A stretch of DNA of 64,000 bases from Struthio camelus (Eukaryota; Chordata; Aves; Struthioniformes; Struthionidae), in the NCBI RefSeq assembly GCF_040807025.1, contig NC_090981.1, forward strand, positions 44,197,317 through 44,261,316, given 5' to 3'. Below, one piece after another: positions 15,001 to 26,560 of this stretch. The notes under the pieces are model-generated. The model saw only the letters and a program-made list of their open reading frames with translations, was not told the DNA's origin and did not search any database. The stretch's first letter is position 1; each line of letters begins with the position of its first letter. The position numbers were made by a program, and so were the translations under genes.

Positions 15001-18000
15001 AAATGTCCAGTTTGACTCTCCTGGTTCATGATGTGCTTGTCAACATATAGTCAGGAGCAGATTTCTGTGTGAATTGGGAGCTGGTCCCTGTATACTGTTA
15101 CTTAATTTTTTTATTTTATTTATTTTTTGGCCTGCTGTTCATACTTCCTAGTATATCCTCAATGTCTAAGAATGACAACACTGCAGTATCATGACTTGAA
15201 CTGATGGTAATCCCTGAATATTATTTTCAGCAATTATCATCATCTAAGGAAAAGATGTTACTTAAATTCCTCCTCAGAGCCATGGAGGAGCTTCTGGTTT
15301 AAAAAACAAAACAAACAAAAAAAAGGCTGAAAAGATTGAGGGGCTTAGTGTAAGTATAGAAGGAGAAGAAAAGAGAATCAAAAGGCCTTTAGAGCCTTTA
15401 AAGAAGACTGGAATGCAAATGAAGATTTGAGGGCATGGATACGAAAACCCACTAGAGGATAAATTTAGGTAACTAGAGAATGGCAGTAAGATAGTTGCTG
15501 AGGTCAAGAGAAGAAAATATTAAAAAAAAAAAAAAAACCAAAAACAAACTGTGTACACTTTGCCAGTTTTTCCAACATGAACTACATGTTAAATATTTAA
15601 ACTTTTGACTAGTGATATTATGCTACAAAAGCTGTAGAAAATACTATTAAAATTCCCGTATTGAGAATGCTATATAGCTGAGAAGTCATATAAGGAAATG
15701 ACACACCTAATGCAGCAACCTATATTATTTTTAGCTAATTTTGCTATGGAGTAAAACTTAATGAGTTTTTCTTGGCCATCGCCATCTCTATATCCCTGAT
15801 AACTTTAAACCCTCTTTGAAAGGAGCAGGGTGCAGGTCTCGAAGATACCAGAGTTCCTGAAAGTTTTAGGAAATTTGATAATTGGATGGAGGAGAGAAAC
15901 CCAAATTAGTGCCCATGCTCAGGAGAAGACAGGCAGAACATGGTGTTTAAATATTTGCACTTGTCTGATAGCCAGCCACTGAGAACAAATATAGCTCCAA
16001 GCTATCTGTAGTGTACATTATCTTTGCTTTGAGGTTGCTGATGGAAACATGTTGTGGGGGATAGAATTATTATTAGAGGTGGGAATGAGAATGAAATACA
16101 CGGGACACAGGGCTCTGTTCTGCTTTTTGTGGAACTAGTATTTTACTCCAGAAGATGTAAAATATTTTCATTGCTGTAATCAATAATTTTATCGTTCTTT
16201 GCTTTTCCTGTAAAACAGTTACTAGTGTCTTTTTTATGTGCAAAATTTTTGAGATTATATCCCAAATAACATTATTTTTGATAAAATTATTGATTACAGC
16301 AATGAAAATATTTCACATGTTCAGGAGTTAGGCCACATTTAAATGACCTGCACTGTGCCAGTGAACTTTCACTATTGAATTGCTATGTTTGATAAAAAGA
16401 TTACTAAAGAAAATACTGCAATATTCATACAAGTGACTTTTGTAGATTCCTATCTATGAAGTACGACACAGCACTGCAAGGTTTGATATACAGGATGTGT
16501 TTTGCTGAAAGAACAGCATGCGGTCAAGAACGATCAGATAATGTCATCATTTGTGATCATCATTTTGGACAGAATGAGTCATTGAAGTTACCTGCCTGGA
16601 ATGCTTAACGGATCACCTATTTGCATATATTGGCTGGGAGGATGGAGATATGTTGTTTTAAATTTCTCCCTCAGCCTAACAAAGGCCAGTAGGTATTTCA
16701 GTTAAAATCTGTATGTTATCTTACTTGATGTAAATGGCAGAAAACGAGTAGGGCACAAAGGAAGACACATGCTGTGCAGCCTTAAACAAGTTTATCTCCT
16801 TGTGTTTTCCCTTTTTGCTATTTTATCCGCTTCATTTATTTAGACTATAAGCTCTTTCAGAGGAGATTGCTGATTGCCATGTATTTACACAATGCCCCAT
16901 CCCACAGTCCTGCTCTGGGTTTTTTGCTATCTGTATAGAAAGCAGCTTTTCTCCCCTTCATAAGTTATCACCAATGTTATTTGGTAATTTGGATTTTTTG
17001 TTGGACTTAGACACCACATCTGGCAAAGCTTAAACAATTTGCCAGCATGGTTGTATAACTAGCCTGCCACAGAGTTCAAGTCTTGAAGTCTGCATAACGT
17101 TTCACATGATTCAGCAGGCTAAAAGTGTGCTTTTAGCACTGTTTTAGCTTTCAGTGTTTCACGTTATCAGAGCTCTGCTGATTATCCAGCAAATCTGAAA
17201 AAGTATAAAAATGTATGGAGGGATTCTCCAAAGAAAATGTTTGGAAGCTTGTCCCATGTTTACCAGGCCCCCTTAAGAGTGAGTGTCTGATTTCACTTGC
17301 GCAGCTGTGAGTGAAGGCAGCAGGTTTTCGCTTGGCTGGCTTTTTACAAAGTGAGACCTTGAAGCAAGGCCTTGCTTCTCTGTCCTGAAGATATGGCTAG
17401 GGAACTAGAGATTACCATTTGGGCATTTGGGACCCTACTTCTTTGATATTTATTGTTTTTAAGTTATGTAACAGTTGTTTAAGAGCATTCACTAATGAAG
17501 ATATATTTGTTTGGATGTGATAGAAAGTCAGTTACATTATCTTGACAAAATATATAGTTGCTCTTAGCTCTCTTCAGGGCAGAATTGGTCAGGTAGTAAA
17601 GTGATCATCTTTTTTTAATAGAAATACTAAGTGTATTTGCAATTTTTACCTAGTTTAATGAGGGTATTTATGCGAGTAATTTGAGGTCATAAGAATGCTC
17701 AAGAAAACAATACTGCTTGTTTTAACCAAACACAGATCAAATACTCTGCATAACTTTTTACTGGCCTGGGTCTCTCCGATTTCTTAAATTAGGCTTTTAG
17801 GCAAAGCAGACGATGTGGACAGTCAGCTGCTTCTGCTCATGATCAATGTTCTGGAGCAGCAGCTCAAGTTTCTTCAATGCTCGAGCCACTTGATTTTGTT
17901 TGTTTCTTTTAAGCAATTCATCTTAATTTCTTGTTAACTTGCCTTGATGATAGGTTATTAAAAAGACATGATGGCTTGATGTGCAGCAAAGTATTTGGTA

Positions 18001-21000
18001 CTTCACAGTATTTCTAATTCTCGCAAATGTGGTTTACTTTGGGAATTAAGAGGGAGAGTGATAGATTAGAATGAAAGCTTGCTTTGCTTTGAATCTTTGA
18101 ATGCTAGAAATGATCATCAATGTCTGTACTATTTTTTATCAAGAGAAATCTAAATATACACAGATGCGTATGAATAAGTGATCTGAGGTATCCTAAAGTA
18201 TGCTTTATGTACTGTGTCCTGCAACCTTTTGAAATATCCAAAAAAAAAAAAAAAACCAACCCAACCTTATTCGTATTCTTAAATAGTAGAAGAATAATGC
18301 ATATGTTCTGCTATGGAAGTACAGTTATTCAAACAGCTGACTTTCATAAGTGGCTTTAATCATGAGTTGTTTCCAAACTAATTTGTAGAATCTGTGGGGG
18401 CAGATTATTAGCTGGTGTAAACTCTTATCACCATTGACTTAATGGAGTTATGACAGCTGAGCTATGACCTAAGAAGCACAGAATTCTTCCAAATTTATCT
18501 GATTGATTTACAGATTGTATTTTGATTTACAGTTGATATTTCCATAGCTGCAGAATGTCAATTATACTCAGCCAGGTTCCTCTCTCTTTGCATTATGGCA
18601 AAAGATTCATACTGTCCATACTTTTACGTCCAGTCAGTGGTACATTTAAAAAAAAAAAAAAAAAAACACAGTGCTGCTAGCAGCACACTACCCATCTATT
18701 TCTAATCATCATCTAGTGGCAGAGGATGGGAGGGGGTGACCCACTTCACATTCATGCCCTTTTGCTGATATGGTAATTTCCTGGTTTAGTTAAGAGCAGC
18801 TGGGAACTGGCTGTGCAGGATTGGTTAAGAGCATAAAATTGCAAATATTTTGATTTGGTTTCCATTACTTTTGACATATAGTTGTGCCAAGCACATGTAT
18901 CATAAAGATTTCCCTCTAAACTGTACTGCTGTTTCCTCTTTGGTAAGATCACTTCGTATGTTTTTGCTATTATAAAATTGTACGCAGAAAGTAGGTTATC
19001 TTCAAATGTGTATTTGTTGCACTGACATTACAGCTGTAGAGGATCTAAATTGTAGCATATACAAAGTATAAATGCTTTCTAGTAAGTTCCTTGCAGCAGG
19101 AATGCTGACCTGTAAGCATGCTATCTTTATATTGACTCATCGAATACTTTGTAATGGAATTCAGTAAGTAACTTCATCTGCACTTAAATTTGTTATCTTC
19201 CTTTCTCCCCACAGAAAATTCTGAAAGATAGATTTACAAAGTTCTGATTTCTTTTGAATTTAGAAAAAAATGTAGGTTTACATTCTAAAGTTGACATTGT
19301 TTTTTGAAAAAATTATGCTGTCATGAATGTAGGCTACTCATGGAAACCTGTGGAAACTTTCTATTTTGAAGATATCTTCATAAATGTCTGTTTGTGGAAA
19401 AATGTTTCTCATTTCCTACCCATCATTCCTTACTCATATTGTGAAGATTAATTTGTTACACTCTGTTACAGATTATTATAAAGTACTGTGCTATTCAGGA
19501 TTATGACATAGCAGTTTTACATCTTTTTAAAGTAAACTGATGCTACTCATTCAGAATCAAAAGTTTCTAAGGTCTGTAAACTGTTTTCCTTTTCCCTAGT
19601 TGGAGCCATCAAATGATTTCAGTTCGTGAGGCCAAAGCTATTCCAAGACCTGATGGTATTGAATGGAGAAACAAATTTATTTGTGTAGAAGGTAAAATGT
19701 AAAGCTGCATCATCATTTTTAACGGTTAAGACCCTAAACACCTGAATCTGTCACTTGGACTTTACCTCAATCACATTTTAATAGTGAACACATGACACTT
19801 TTGTAGAAAACTGGGTGTTACCAATGTGGATTGTTTTGCAGTTATGTAACAGAGTCTCTCTAAAAACATTTGAGAAGGAAGCTTTAAGTTCTATAGTGTT
19901 TAAAAATAGTGCTCCTGACCTTTTCTTGAAGAGGGCTCATTGCCCTGTTACTTTTGGAACAGGGATCAGGACTTTGAGAAGGAATGGCCTTTATGACAGT
20001 AATGTGTGTTTTGCTGTTCTATAAAAATAGTTTTCAGTTTTGCCAAGTTTAACAAGCTTCTGCAAAAAGACAGTGGGCACATATTTAGATTCCTCTCTAA
20101 GAATGTATCTTTGTTCTAATAATGCTCTGGTGTCTCAAGTTCTAGCAGTGACCAATTGTGCATATGTTGATCCCTTTGTGGGCACTATTTTTGACTGGCT
20201 TATGAATGTACAGTCTCCACAGTAACTATATGATGTTCCCCAGAACTAGAGGGGTAAACCTAGGCTTCCTTTTGGAGTTGCAGCTCTCGGACATCTTAGC
20301 TGAGGTCAGAGGGGAGAATGAAAAGAAAAGCAGGAAGGGGACTGGGCGCTACAGTGTAAAACAGTTAACACAAGCAAGTAAGAAAGTGAGAGTAAGCAAG
20401 CAAGCGAGTGAGTAAGCAAGTGAGAATCAGAAGGCAGCAGGTGAAGGGAAATTGGTTGGACCATGGATGAGGAACCACGGTGGAGTGGGAGCAGAATTAG
20501 AACAGTGGCTTAGGACACAGAGGTGAAGAGGAAAGGTCTGAAAGGACGGAGGGAGCCTCAACCCTGGGTCTCAATGGGAGACTCGCTCAGGATCAGGAGA
20601 TCAAGAGTAAAGTTTTAGGATAAATGAGGATTGGAACTTGAAGAGGAGCCAAATGGTATGGGAAGAATTGTTAGAAACTGGGCAAGTTGTGGGGGGAATA
20701 AGGCAGAAGCCCAGTGGTTAGACACAAACATTCCTCAGAGTTCTTGGGGGTGCATGTGTGTGTATGCACACAATTTCCTCCATTAGTGCTGCTCTTTGCA
20801 GAGAATAATTACCTACTGGTGAAGTCAGTTATTCTGTGGAGTAGAGCTATCCAACTTAGCTGTAATCATATGGATGAGAGTGCGAAGCCATATGGTAGAA
20901 TTTCTGTTCTTTGTCTTCTGGAAAAAAATGACTACCAGTCATAGGGAAAAGTACACTGAAAGCTGTTAAAAAGATTGAGGTGGCAAAGTCAAGTGTGCAG

Positions 21001-24000
21001 AGTTAAGAAATGTGAGAAATAAAGAGTATCTGCACAGCCGAAGTGAATCGGGGTAGCGTAGTGCAGACATTGCCAAGGTACCGCCGTTCTGAATGTGGGA
21101 GGTGGCAATGTTCTGCAGCTGTGTCTGCTGCTCTCACATGGTGCTGGGCCGGGCTGGTGTAGGGGGCTGTTTTAGTCTCTCTCTCTCTCTGGACATTAGA
21201 AAGTGGCTGAATAATTAGGGCTTTCTTCCATTTGGTTGGAAAATAGAATCTCAGCACAGAAATTAGGCATTTAAGGATTTGTATTAAATCTGCTCGTTTA
21301 CATATAACGTTTTCTTATGAGTGCTTTTTCCATTTGAACTATTGAAGAAGCAAATACCTATAGTTGGCACATCTGATTCTTTCCTGTTACCATGTGCTTC
21401 CAGACTTTATTAGCAGGTTTAATCCTTACATATCAAGTTTTTATTAATAAATATGAAGTGGAAAATTAGATTTCCTATTTCAACTCAGAGCAGGTTCTAT
21501 CTCTATAACAGCTGCGAAGATGAACTAGTTTAACAGAAAGCATATAGATAAACTTCTCTGTCCTGTGAGGAAGAGAAGCTTTTAAAAGCTAGCTAAACAT
21601 ATTGACATATTCTAGTTTTCAAGTTTTTATCAGATTTTTAGTGGACTAAAATTTCAGTAATTGTTTTTACTTATTGCATGTTATTAAAAAAATATATTTT
21701 TAAAATATATGGTAGTAGATCATAGAAATCTGCCTGCAAGTTGCCATAATTCTACATGTAGCACTATATTTAAGCTTGTTGGGGAAAAAAAGTTGTATTC
21801 TGTTTTAATTTCTTGTAATGTGCCTTAATAATGATTCTCACTTGCATTTCTGCTGTTTGAGAAACAAATGTAGTATGGATGCTTTTTTCAGATACTTTAG
21901 GATATGGCAAGCTACTACCATTATGGGGATACCAAGGACGCTGCTTTTAGCAAACGTCTGGGAACATCTCTCGTCAGAAGCTCTAAACTGCTAGTGACTA
22001 TTCTGGTTTTAGTCTAACTCTTATCTATTTCAAAAAATATCGTATGTTCTCCTTTTGGAAAAAAAAAAAGAGTTTAGAAAAGCTATAAACTTGGCAGTTC
22101 TGTAAGACAATTCATTGACAGTCATTTAGGGAAAACTGTCTGTGCTGTGCCTGATTGGTGCCTGTATGCATAAATCTTTCAGCTCCATGAGAATTTAATT
22201 CACGTTAAGTTAAATTCCTTTCTAAAAATAATTCTTCAGACCTTGTTTTGCTGCTGTTTTGAAATTTTATGGCTTCCTGTATTTTTGTTTGGGAAGCTGA
22301 TCCCCTTCCCTCAGGGGTATCATAGTGTTGAAGTTGTTTCACTTTTCTTTTAATTCTGTGTGGAAAAAAATAACTTATGAGAGAGTCTTACTGTCCTGAT
22401 GCTTAGAAAATGTTAGGAGTGTAAAAAGTTGTTGATGGCAAAATTATTCTTGCTACGTTCCAGGGAATGAGTTTGTCTTTTGACAGTTGGTAAATATGCC
22501 TGAAGAATAAAGGGAAGATGATGTGAGTCAGCTTTTGTGGCTGGGAAGAGAGCCTTTTCTTTTTTCCCCACTGTCAGTTTTAGAAGACTGTGCAGCTTTG
22601 CACTTGTTACTCTCAGAAAGTATTTCTTTGATACAACATTAAATGCATAAACATCCTAGCATTAAAGAAACAATCAACATCAAATATAATAAATGTGGAA
22701 GGAATGCTCTACTGCTTCACATGGTAAGGGATATGGAATTCTTAGCAGCAGTAGGTCATTTTATTTGATTGCTGGTATTCTGCTCCAATGTGATGCTTCA
22801 GTATATGATGCACTCTAAAGTAAAATAAATCTGCCTGTAAACATCCACTAAAATACTTAGCAAGTACTTTGAAGAGAAACCTTCCAGAAATATGCTAAAT
22901 GCAACATTTATTGCTTGGAACAATCTCCTTGATTGCGAATTTAAATAGCATTCAGTATTAAAAGCCCACTGTCATGAAACATGTTCCAGATTTGAGTCCC
23001 AGTCTCCATAATGTCAAAATCCCTTCTGATGTCTTTTAATGCTTTATTTCACTCTATATGTCTCTATCTAAATAAAAGGAATTCATAACCAACTGAATGT
23101 AAGAGTTACCTGACTTAGCAAAGACTCCTGTTGTTCCCTGGCCCTTAAGGACTTCCATGCGTTCTGCCAGTGTGAAATATGCTGCATGTTATTTAAGCAT
23201 TTCTCTAGTAAGGCAAGAAAAGACTGTATAAAATCTGTTTTGCAGTGCATTGTAATGAATAGTCTCTGCATCATAATTCTTTAGTATCTGTTTATTTACT
23301 GTAATGTAGGCAACCATGTGAGTAGCAAGGAGTACTTTTAAATCTGTCAATATAAAAAAAAAGTTCCAAAGTACTGATTATGCTGGCAAAAAGTGCATGA
23401 ACATCACATAAATTTTTGGTTCATTGGAAACAGAAAAGGAAAGTCTCAAAATTGTCAACTTATGAATAGATAATGTAGGATAGATTTGAATTGATAACAT
23501 ACATATTTTTTAACTAGTTAATACTTTTTATGTAAAAAGTTGTAAATATTTTACTAAACTTTTTGTATTTCACTGAGAAGATGTTGAATGAGATAAATCT
23601 AAAGTGGACAGTTCCAAGAGGGGAGTATGTGCAGTAAAGTTGCAAAACATTGTAATAGGCAAAATCATATTCTGATATGTCATCTCAAACTATTAAGCAG
23701 TCACAGATAATTACAGATGCATGAATTCAGCACAGCCATAGCGTGCTTTGATGGAAATAATCTGATTTTATTGCAACTTACATTAATATTAGTGTGTTCA
23801 GGGTCTGGGGGTTTTGGGGGAGGAATGAATAGTATGTTATACATAGAGATGCAGAAGCAAAGCAGAATAAGCTGCCAAAAACCCTCTTGGGATGTAATAT
23901 GTTGACTTCTCTGTTTTTTCTGCCTGATTACTTGCTCAGTGAAGACAGCTTAATGCTAGTGTTCTTAACACTTAATGTTTGTGTTTGATCTTGCAGAGCC

Positions 24001-25516
24001 TTTTGATGGGACAAACACAGCTAGAGCTGTACATGAAAAACAGAAGTTTGACATTATCAAAGATGAATTTATGAAGGTAAAAATTGCGTCCACTTTAATT
24101 TTTCCAGGCACTTTGGTCTTCAAGATATTTGTGTGAATGGTGGTCAGTGAACCTGCCTGTTTCTGATGGTATGATTGCTTTTATAATTTGTTTTTTGTAC
24201 ATATGCATATATGTGTGTGTGTGTATTTATATGTGTATATATATACAAGAATTTATTCTGAAAAATTTTGAGGATAACTATATAGCAAAAGTATTTATTA
24301 ATGTCTGTATGCCATTAAGAATCTGGCTGAAATGGTCGTTAAAATAGTAAACCTTTTGTCTCAGAATTATCGATTTTACACCTGAAAATATTTTAATAAT
24401 TGTCGATAGCTTTAGAATCACAACTTTATCTGCGTTCATTATTTCAAAACTGTATATGTGTGTCTGTCTCCTAATTTGTTGGAAGCATTCCATTTCCCAA
24501 CAAAAAGAAGGAAATGAATGCCAGATATTTGCAACAAAACAAATGTCTTTATATAGTTGGAAAAGAGTAACTTTTTGCTTTGCAGTTCTGTTCAGAAAAG
24601 TTACCTGGTAATTTGGGTTCACAGTCTGTGAAATCAGAGTGAACTCTCTTTTCAGAGTTCTCAATTTAAAAATTGGTTTTAAAGCTGTGTGGCTTTTGGA
24701 GGGGGGAGGGGAGGAAGGGGGGAAGTCCTAGCAGTTTTTTAGTTCAAAATATCTGGAAGCCTAATGCTAGCGTATTATGGTCATGAAAACATTTCCTCCT
24801 TATTAGGAACCATAAGGAATGACAGTTGCTTAAAACAAGTACTTATGAATGTCTTACACTTTTTTTTTTTTTTTTGGTAAAGGAATCTGTTTGTCTCGTT
24901 GCCATTGAGAGCTGATTCTTCCCGTGAGGGGATTTCATTACACATTGTGGTTAAAAGGAATTCTGCATAAAGATGGGAGGTTCAGTGCAATTATTTGCAG
25001 GTTCATGGCCTGATATGACAGAGTTGTTCTGGAATCCAGGACAGAATACAGAAATTGGGAATAACCTATTTTAAAGACACACTTATAGGCTCTGGAAATG
25101 TCAGAGGATAACTTCTTATTAGGTGCTTTCATATGTGTACATTTGAGACAATTATTTTTCAGGTAGAATATCAATGTAATGCTTAAAGAATATTAACATC
25201 TCAGTCTCTGCATATCCTCTGTCCCTTGAAAGGACATGCATTTCTCAATGGTTCATTGCATTTTGTATATCTTTGGATTCTCCCTCCTTAAGAAAGAAAT
25301 CCCTTTCCAAGAGAGAAAAAGGATCAACCTTTTTTTTGTTTGTTTTTGTGGATCTGTGGGGCTTACTGCTTACAATGGTATTTAAGTATTAATGGCAAAG
25401 AAAATTTAGCCTTTTAAAACCTTGTACTTTTTTTTCCCCAGTCTTGGCAGATATTACGAGACAAGAAAGACTTGAACTGTGTATTACCTTTAAGAACAAC
25501 CATACAGAAAAGATAA
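2872..25516 (+). CDS. TENT2: TENT2 (PAPD4/GLD2) cytoplasmic poly(A) polymerase, C-terminal part, spliced
   Basis: Six exons (2872-3000, 7121-7164, 13515-13651, 19600-19691, 23997-24076, 25442-25516) join in phase across GT-AG introns into about 185 C-terminal residues ending at a TAA. The human protein is about 484 residues, so roughly 60% of the gene, including the nucleotidyltransferase G-S and D-x-D catalytic motifs, lies upstream of the window. Recognisable conserved segments are RPLVLVVKKWASF, NDASRGTLSSYSLVL, LHLVHQAPC, GDLLIGFFKYYATEF, AKAIPRPDGIEW and EPFDGTNTARAV. They belong to the central and PAP-associated domains of the GLD2 family. The family adds adenosines to the 3' ends of cytoplasmic mRNAs and some miRNAs, recruited by RNA-binding partners such as CPEB because it lacks its own RNA-binding domain. 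Identification rests on remembered family sequence, not a search. CMYA5 directly downstream matches human gene order. Confidence 0.95.
3340..4296. repeat. Separated direct repeat, 26 bp, 931 bp apart
   Basis: Copies at 3340-3365 and 4271-4296 differ at one base and share the core AATTATTTAGTAGTTCCAAG. A CACTGTA-like string also precedes both. They may be remnants of an old dispersed element or of a local duplication. Confidence 0.6.
6729..6757. repeat. GA-rich microsatellite
   Basis: A run of GA dinucleotides with a few interruptions in a TENT2 intron. Confidence 0.7.
7121..7164 (+). CDS. TENT2: TENT2 44-nt coding exon
   Basis: This very short exon lies between acceptor TTTTTTATAG (ending 7120) and donor GTAAGT (from 7165). 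Together with the base carried over from the previous exon it encodes T-L-P-E-P-I-L-P-S-L-Q-K-N-Y-P and ends in phase 0. The residues continue the human order without a gap. It is too short to appear as an open reading frame by itself. Confidence 0.92.
7165..13514 (+). other. TENT2 intron
   Basis: A 6.35-kb intron, mostly AT-rich, with a somewhat GC-richer patch around 9310-9520 that produces overlapping open frames on both strands without protein-like character. There is a minor TATATATGCATGTGTG tract near 10028. I see no conserved domain or RNA gene. Confidence 0.85.
13515..13651 (+). CDS. TENT2: TENT2 coding exon (LHLVHQAPC...GDLLIGFFKYY)
   Basis: The acceptor ACAG ends at 13514 and the donor GTAAGT begins at 13652. 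It encodes DSFDPTMQLHLVHQAP and, further on, SSLGDLLIGFFKYYATEF, entering in phase 0 and leaving two bases of an Asp codon. G-D-L-L-x-G-F-x-K-Y-Y is the start of the PAP-associated domain typical of GLD2-type enzymes. Confidence 0.95.
13652..19599 (+). other. TENT2 intron with long inverted repeat
   Basis: A 5.9-kb AT-rich intron. It contains the inverted repeat at 16155-16318 and poly(A) runs near 15519-15536, 18241-18254 and 18648-18666. No coding sequence is recognisable. Confidence 0.85.
16155..16318. repeat. Long inverted repeat (39-bp arms, one mismatch)
   Basis: The left arm 16155-16193 and the right arm 16280-16318 are reverse complements with a single mismatch (16159 against 16314). 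Of these, 34 bp are perfect (16160-16193 and 16280-16313). The spacer is 86 bp. Transcribed within the TENT2 pre-mRNA this would form a strong stem-loop. I see no target-site duplication at the arm ends, so a MITE origin is not shown. Confidence 0.9.
19600..19691 (+). CDS. TENT2: TENT2 coding exon (MISVREAKAIPRPDGIEW)
   Basis: The acceptor TTTCCCTAG ends at 19599 and the donor GTAAAA starts at 19692. One base completes the split Asp codon, followed by W-S-H-Q-M-I-S-V-R-E-A-K-A-I-P-R-P-D-G and then IEWRNKFICVE. The last base starts a Glu codon finished in the next exon. The order matches the PAP-associated domain of vertebrate TENT2. Confidence 0.95.
19692..23996 (+). other. TENT2 intron
   Basis: A 4.3-kb intron. 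A purine-rich section (about 20270-20640) includes an AAGN-type tetranucleotide repeat, and there is a short (CT)n run near 21176-21191. Nothing coding is evident. Confidence 0.85.
20363..20422. repeat. Imperfect AAGN tetranucleotide repeat
   Basis: Roughly 60 bases consist of AAGC, AAGT and GAGT-like tetramers in a TENT2 intron. It is a diverged microsatellite within a purine-rich stretch. Confidence 0.6.
23997..24076 (+). CDS. TENT2: TENT2 coding exon (EPFDGTNTARAVHEKQKF)
   Basis: The acceptor TTGCAG ends at 23996 and the donor GTAAAA begins at 24077. The exon completes a Glu codon, encodes PFDGTNTARAVHEKQKFD and then IIKDEFMK, and ends in phase 0. The P-F-D-G-T-N-T-A-R-A-V motif is characteristic of GLD2 enzymes near the C terminus. 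Because it ends in phase 0, either the canonical last exon at 25442 or the exon-like segment at 27521 could follow. Confidence 0.95.
24077..25441 (+). other. Last TENT2 intron
   Basis: A 1.36-kb intron with a (TG)n/(TA)n microsatellite at about 24198-24246, a G-rich purine run near 24700-24722 and a T17 run near 24859. A 128-codon minus-strand open frame (24278-24664) has no recognisable features and is not supported. Confidence 0.85.
24198..24246. repeat. TG/TA microsatellite
   Basis: Alternating TG and TA dinucleotides form an impure microsatellite in the last TENT2 intron, likely length-variable between individuals. Confidence 0.75.
25442..25516 (+). CDS. TENT2: TENT2 last coding exon with TAA stop
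   Basis: The acceptor follows a T/C-rich tract and ends at 25441. The exon encodes SWQILRDKKDLNCVL, then P-L-R-T-T-I-Q-K-R and a TAA at 25514-25516. The R-D-K-K-D-L-N-x-x-L-P-L-R pattern agrees with the conserved C-terminal tail of vertebrate TENT2. Confidence 0.93.
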   Translation, partial: SWQILRDKKDLNCVLPLRTTIQKR

Positions 25517-25555
25517 CCAACTTCTTTCATTTTTCTCCTTATTGGATCCTGCTGA

Positions 25556-25561
25556 AATAAA
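25556..25561 (+). terminator. Proximal poly(A) signal of TENT2
   Basis: A canonical AATAAA lies 40 bases after the stop codon. Use of it would give a very short 3'UTR lacking the regulatory elements downstream. Whether it is used cannot be judged from sequence. Confidence 0.4.
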
Positions 25562-26307
25562 GAACAGTATCAAAATGAAGATGCAGTTACCCCCTGGTTT
25601 TTTATGACGTGTTTTTTCTCTTTAAACTTTTGTTAAGGAAATGTTTATAAGAAAGATTGCATATTTTATTATTGACATTTGTTAATACAGCTGTTCATTG
25701 AAAGATACGTTTTCTGAAAATGCTTGCATTGTTGACTTCTAGAAGAGACTGTTGTGACTCAAAAAGCAGCCCACAGGAATAAATCCATTTTAAGGAAAGT
25801 ATTGGAATATATTGACTTGTTGTTTCCATAATCTGTGTAATCATTAATTCAGACACATTTAACCATGAAATAAAGGAATTCAGAGCTAAACAATGTACGA
25901 GTCTGACTATCCTTAAGGCATTGCACACAATACACACTTCCTGATGAACAGATAGCCTGTGCTTTACATCTGCTTAACGCAGTATGCACTTTTGCTCAAC
26001 TTGGCACCTTCCAATTTTATTTTCCTTTTACATGGAACAACAAGCAACAGTTTATGAAAATTAAACTAGATTATATTTGGTAGTGTTCTGGATACCAGAA
26101 ACCATGTAATCTAAACTGGAGTTTTCAAGCAGCAGATCTACTACAAAGAAGTTGAAATAAAAAAATGACAAATCAGTATATGTAAATACTTCATATTCAC
26201 ACAGAATTGTGCAGATACCTTTTAGTGCTTCCTTTTACATATTCGAAGTAGTAGTGATGTCTGCAAACAAACAACCCTTCCCCCCACTACAGTAAGCTGG
26301 GCTTTTG

Positions 26308-26326
26308 TTTTAATTTTGTGTAAATA
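26308..26326 (+). promoter_or_regulatory. CPE-like and Pumilio-like pair in TENT2 3'UTR
   Basis: TTTTAAT (26308-26314) matches a cytoplasmic polyadenylation element. TGTAAATA (26319-26326), four bases further on, matches a Pumilio response element, and a second TGTAAATA is at 26181-26188. These are short motifs that occur by chance in AT-rich DNA. The CPE lies about 240 bases before the AATAAA at 26555, further than is usual for strong cytoplasmic polyadenylation. Confidence 0.35.
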
Positions 26327-26554
26327 TTTGTAAATTGGTGAGCTACTGTAAATTAAATTTAAATAAGTAATCTTGAAAATTTTAGCTTTTCCAAAAAAAG
26401 TTGTGAAACTTCTTTTAGACCTGCTGTAGCACAGTTTGTGCCTCTCATGTATTTGTTATTGAAGACCAATTCATTGTTAAAACTGTACTTATCATTGATG
26501 TCAAATTCATATTTTCATTTTTTTAAGTATAATATTTTGTATGGTGTCCAGTGG

Positions 26555-26560
26555 AATAAA
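26555..26560 (+). terminator. Likely main poly(A) signal of TENT2
   Basis: A canonical AATAAA is followed within 30 bases by a T-rich tract suited to 3' processing. It ends a 1.06-kb AT-rich 3'UTR. Confidence 0.6.

Noticed and set aside
24278..24664. 128-codon minus-strand frame in a TENT2 intron
   Set aside because: No recognisable features, AT-rich composition and no supporting promoter or poly(A) signal.
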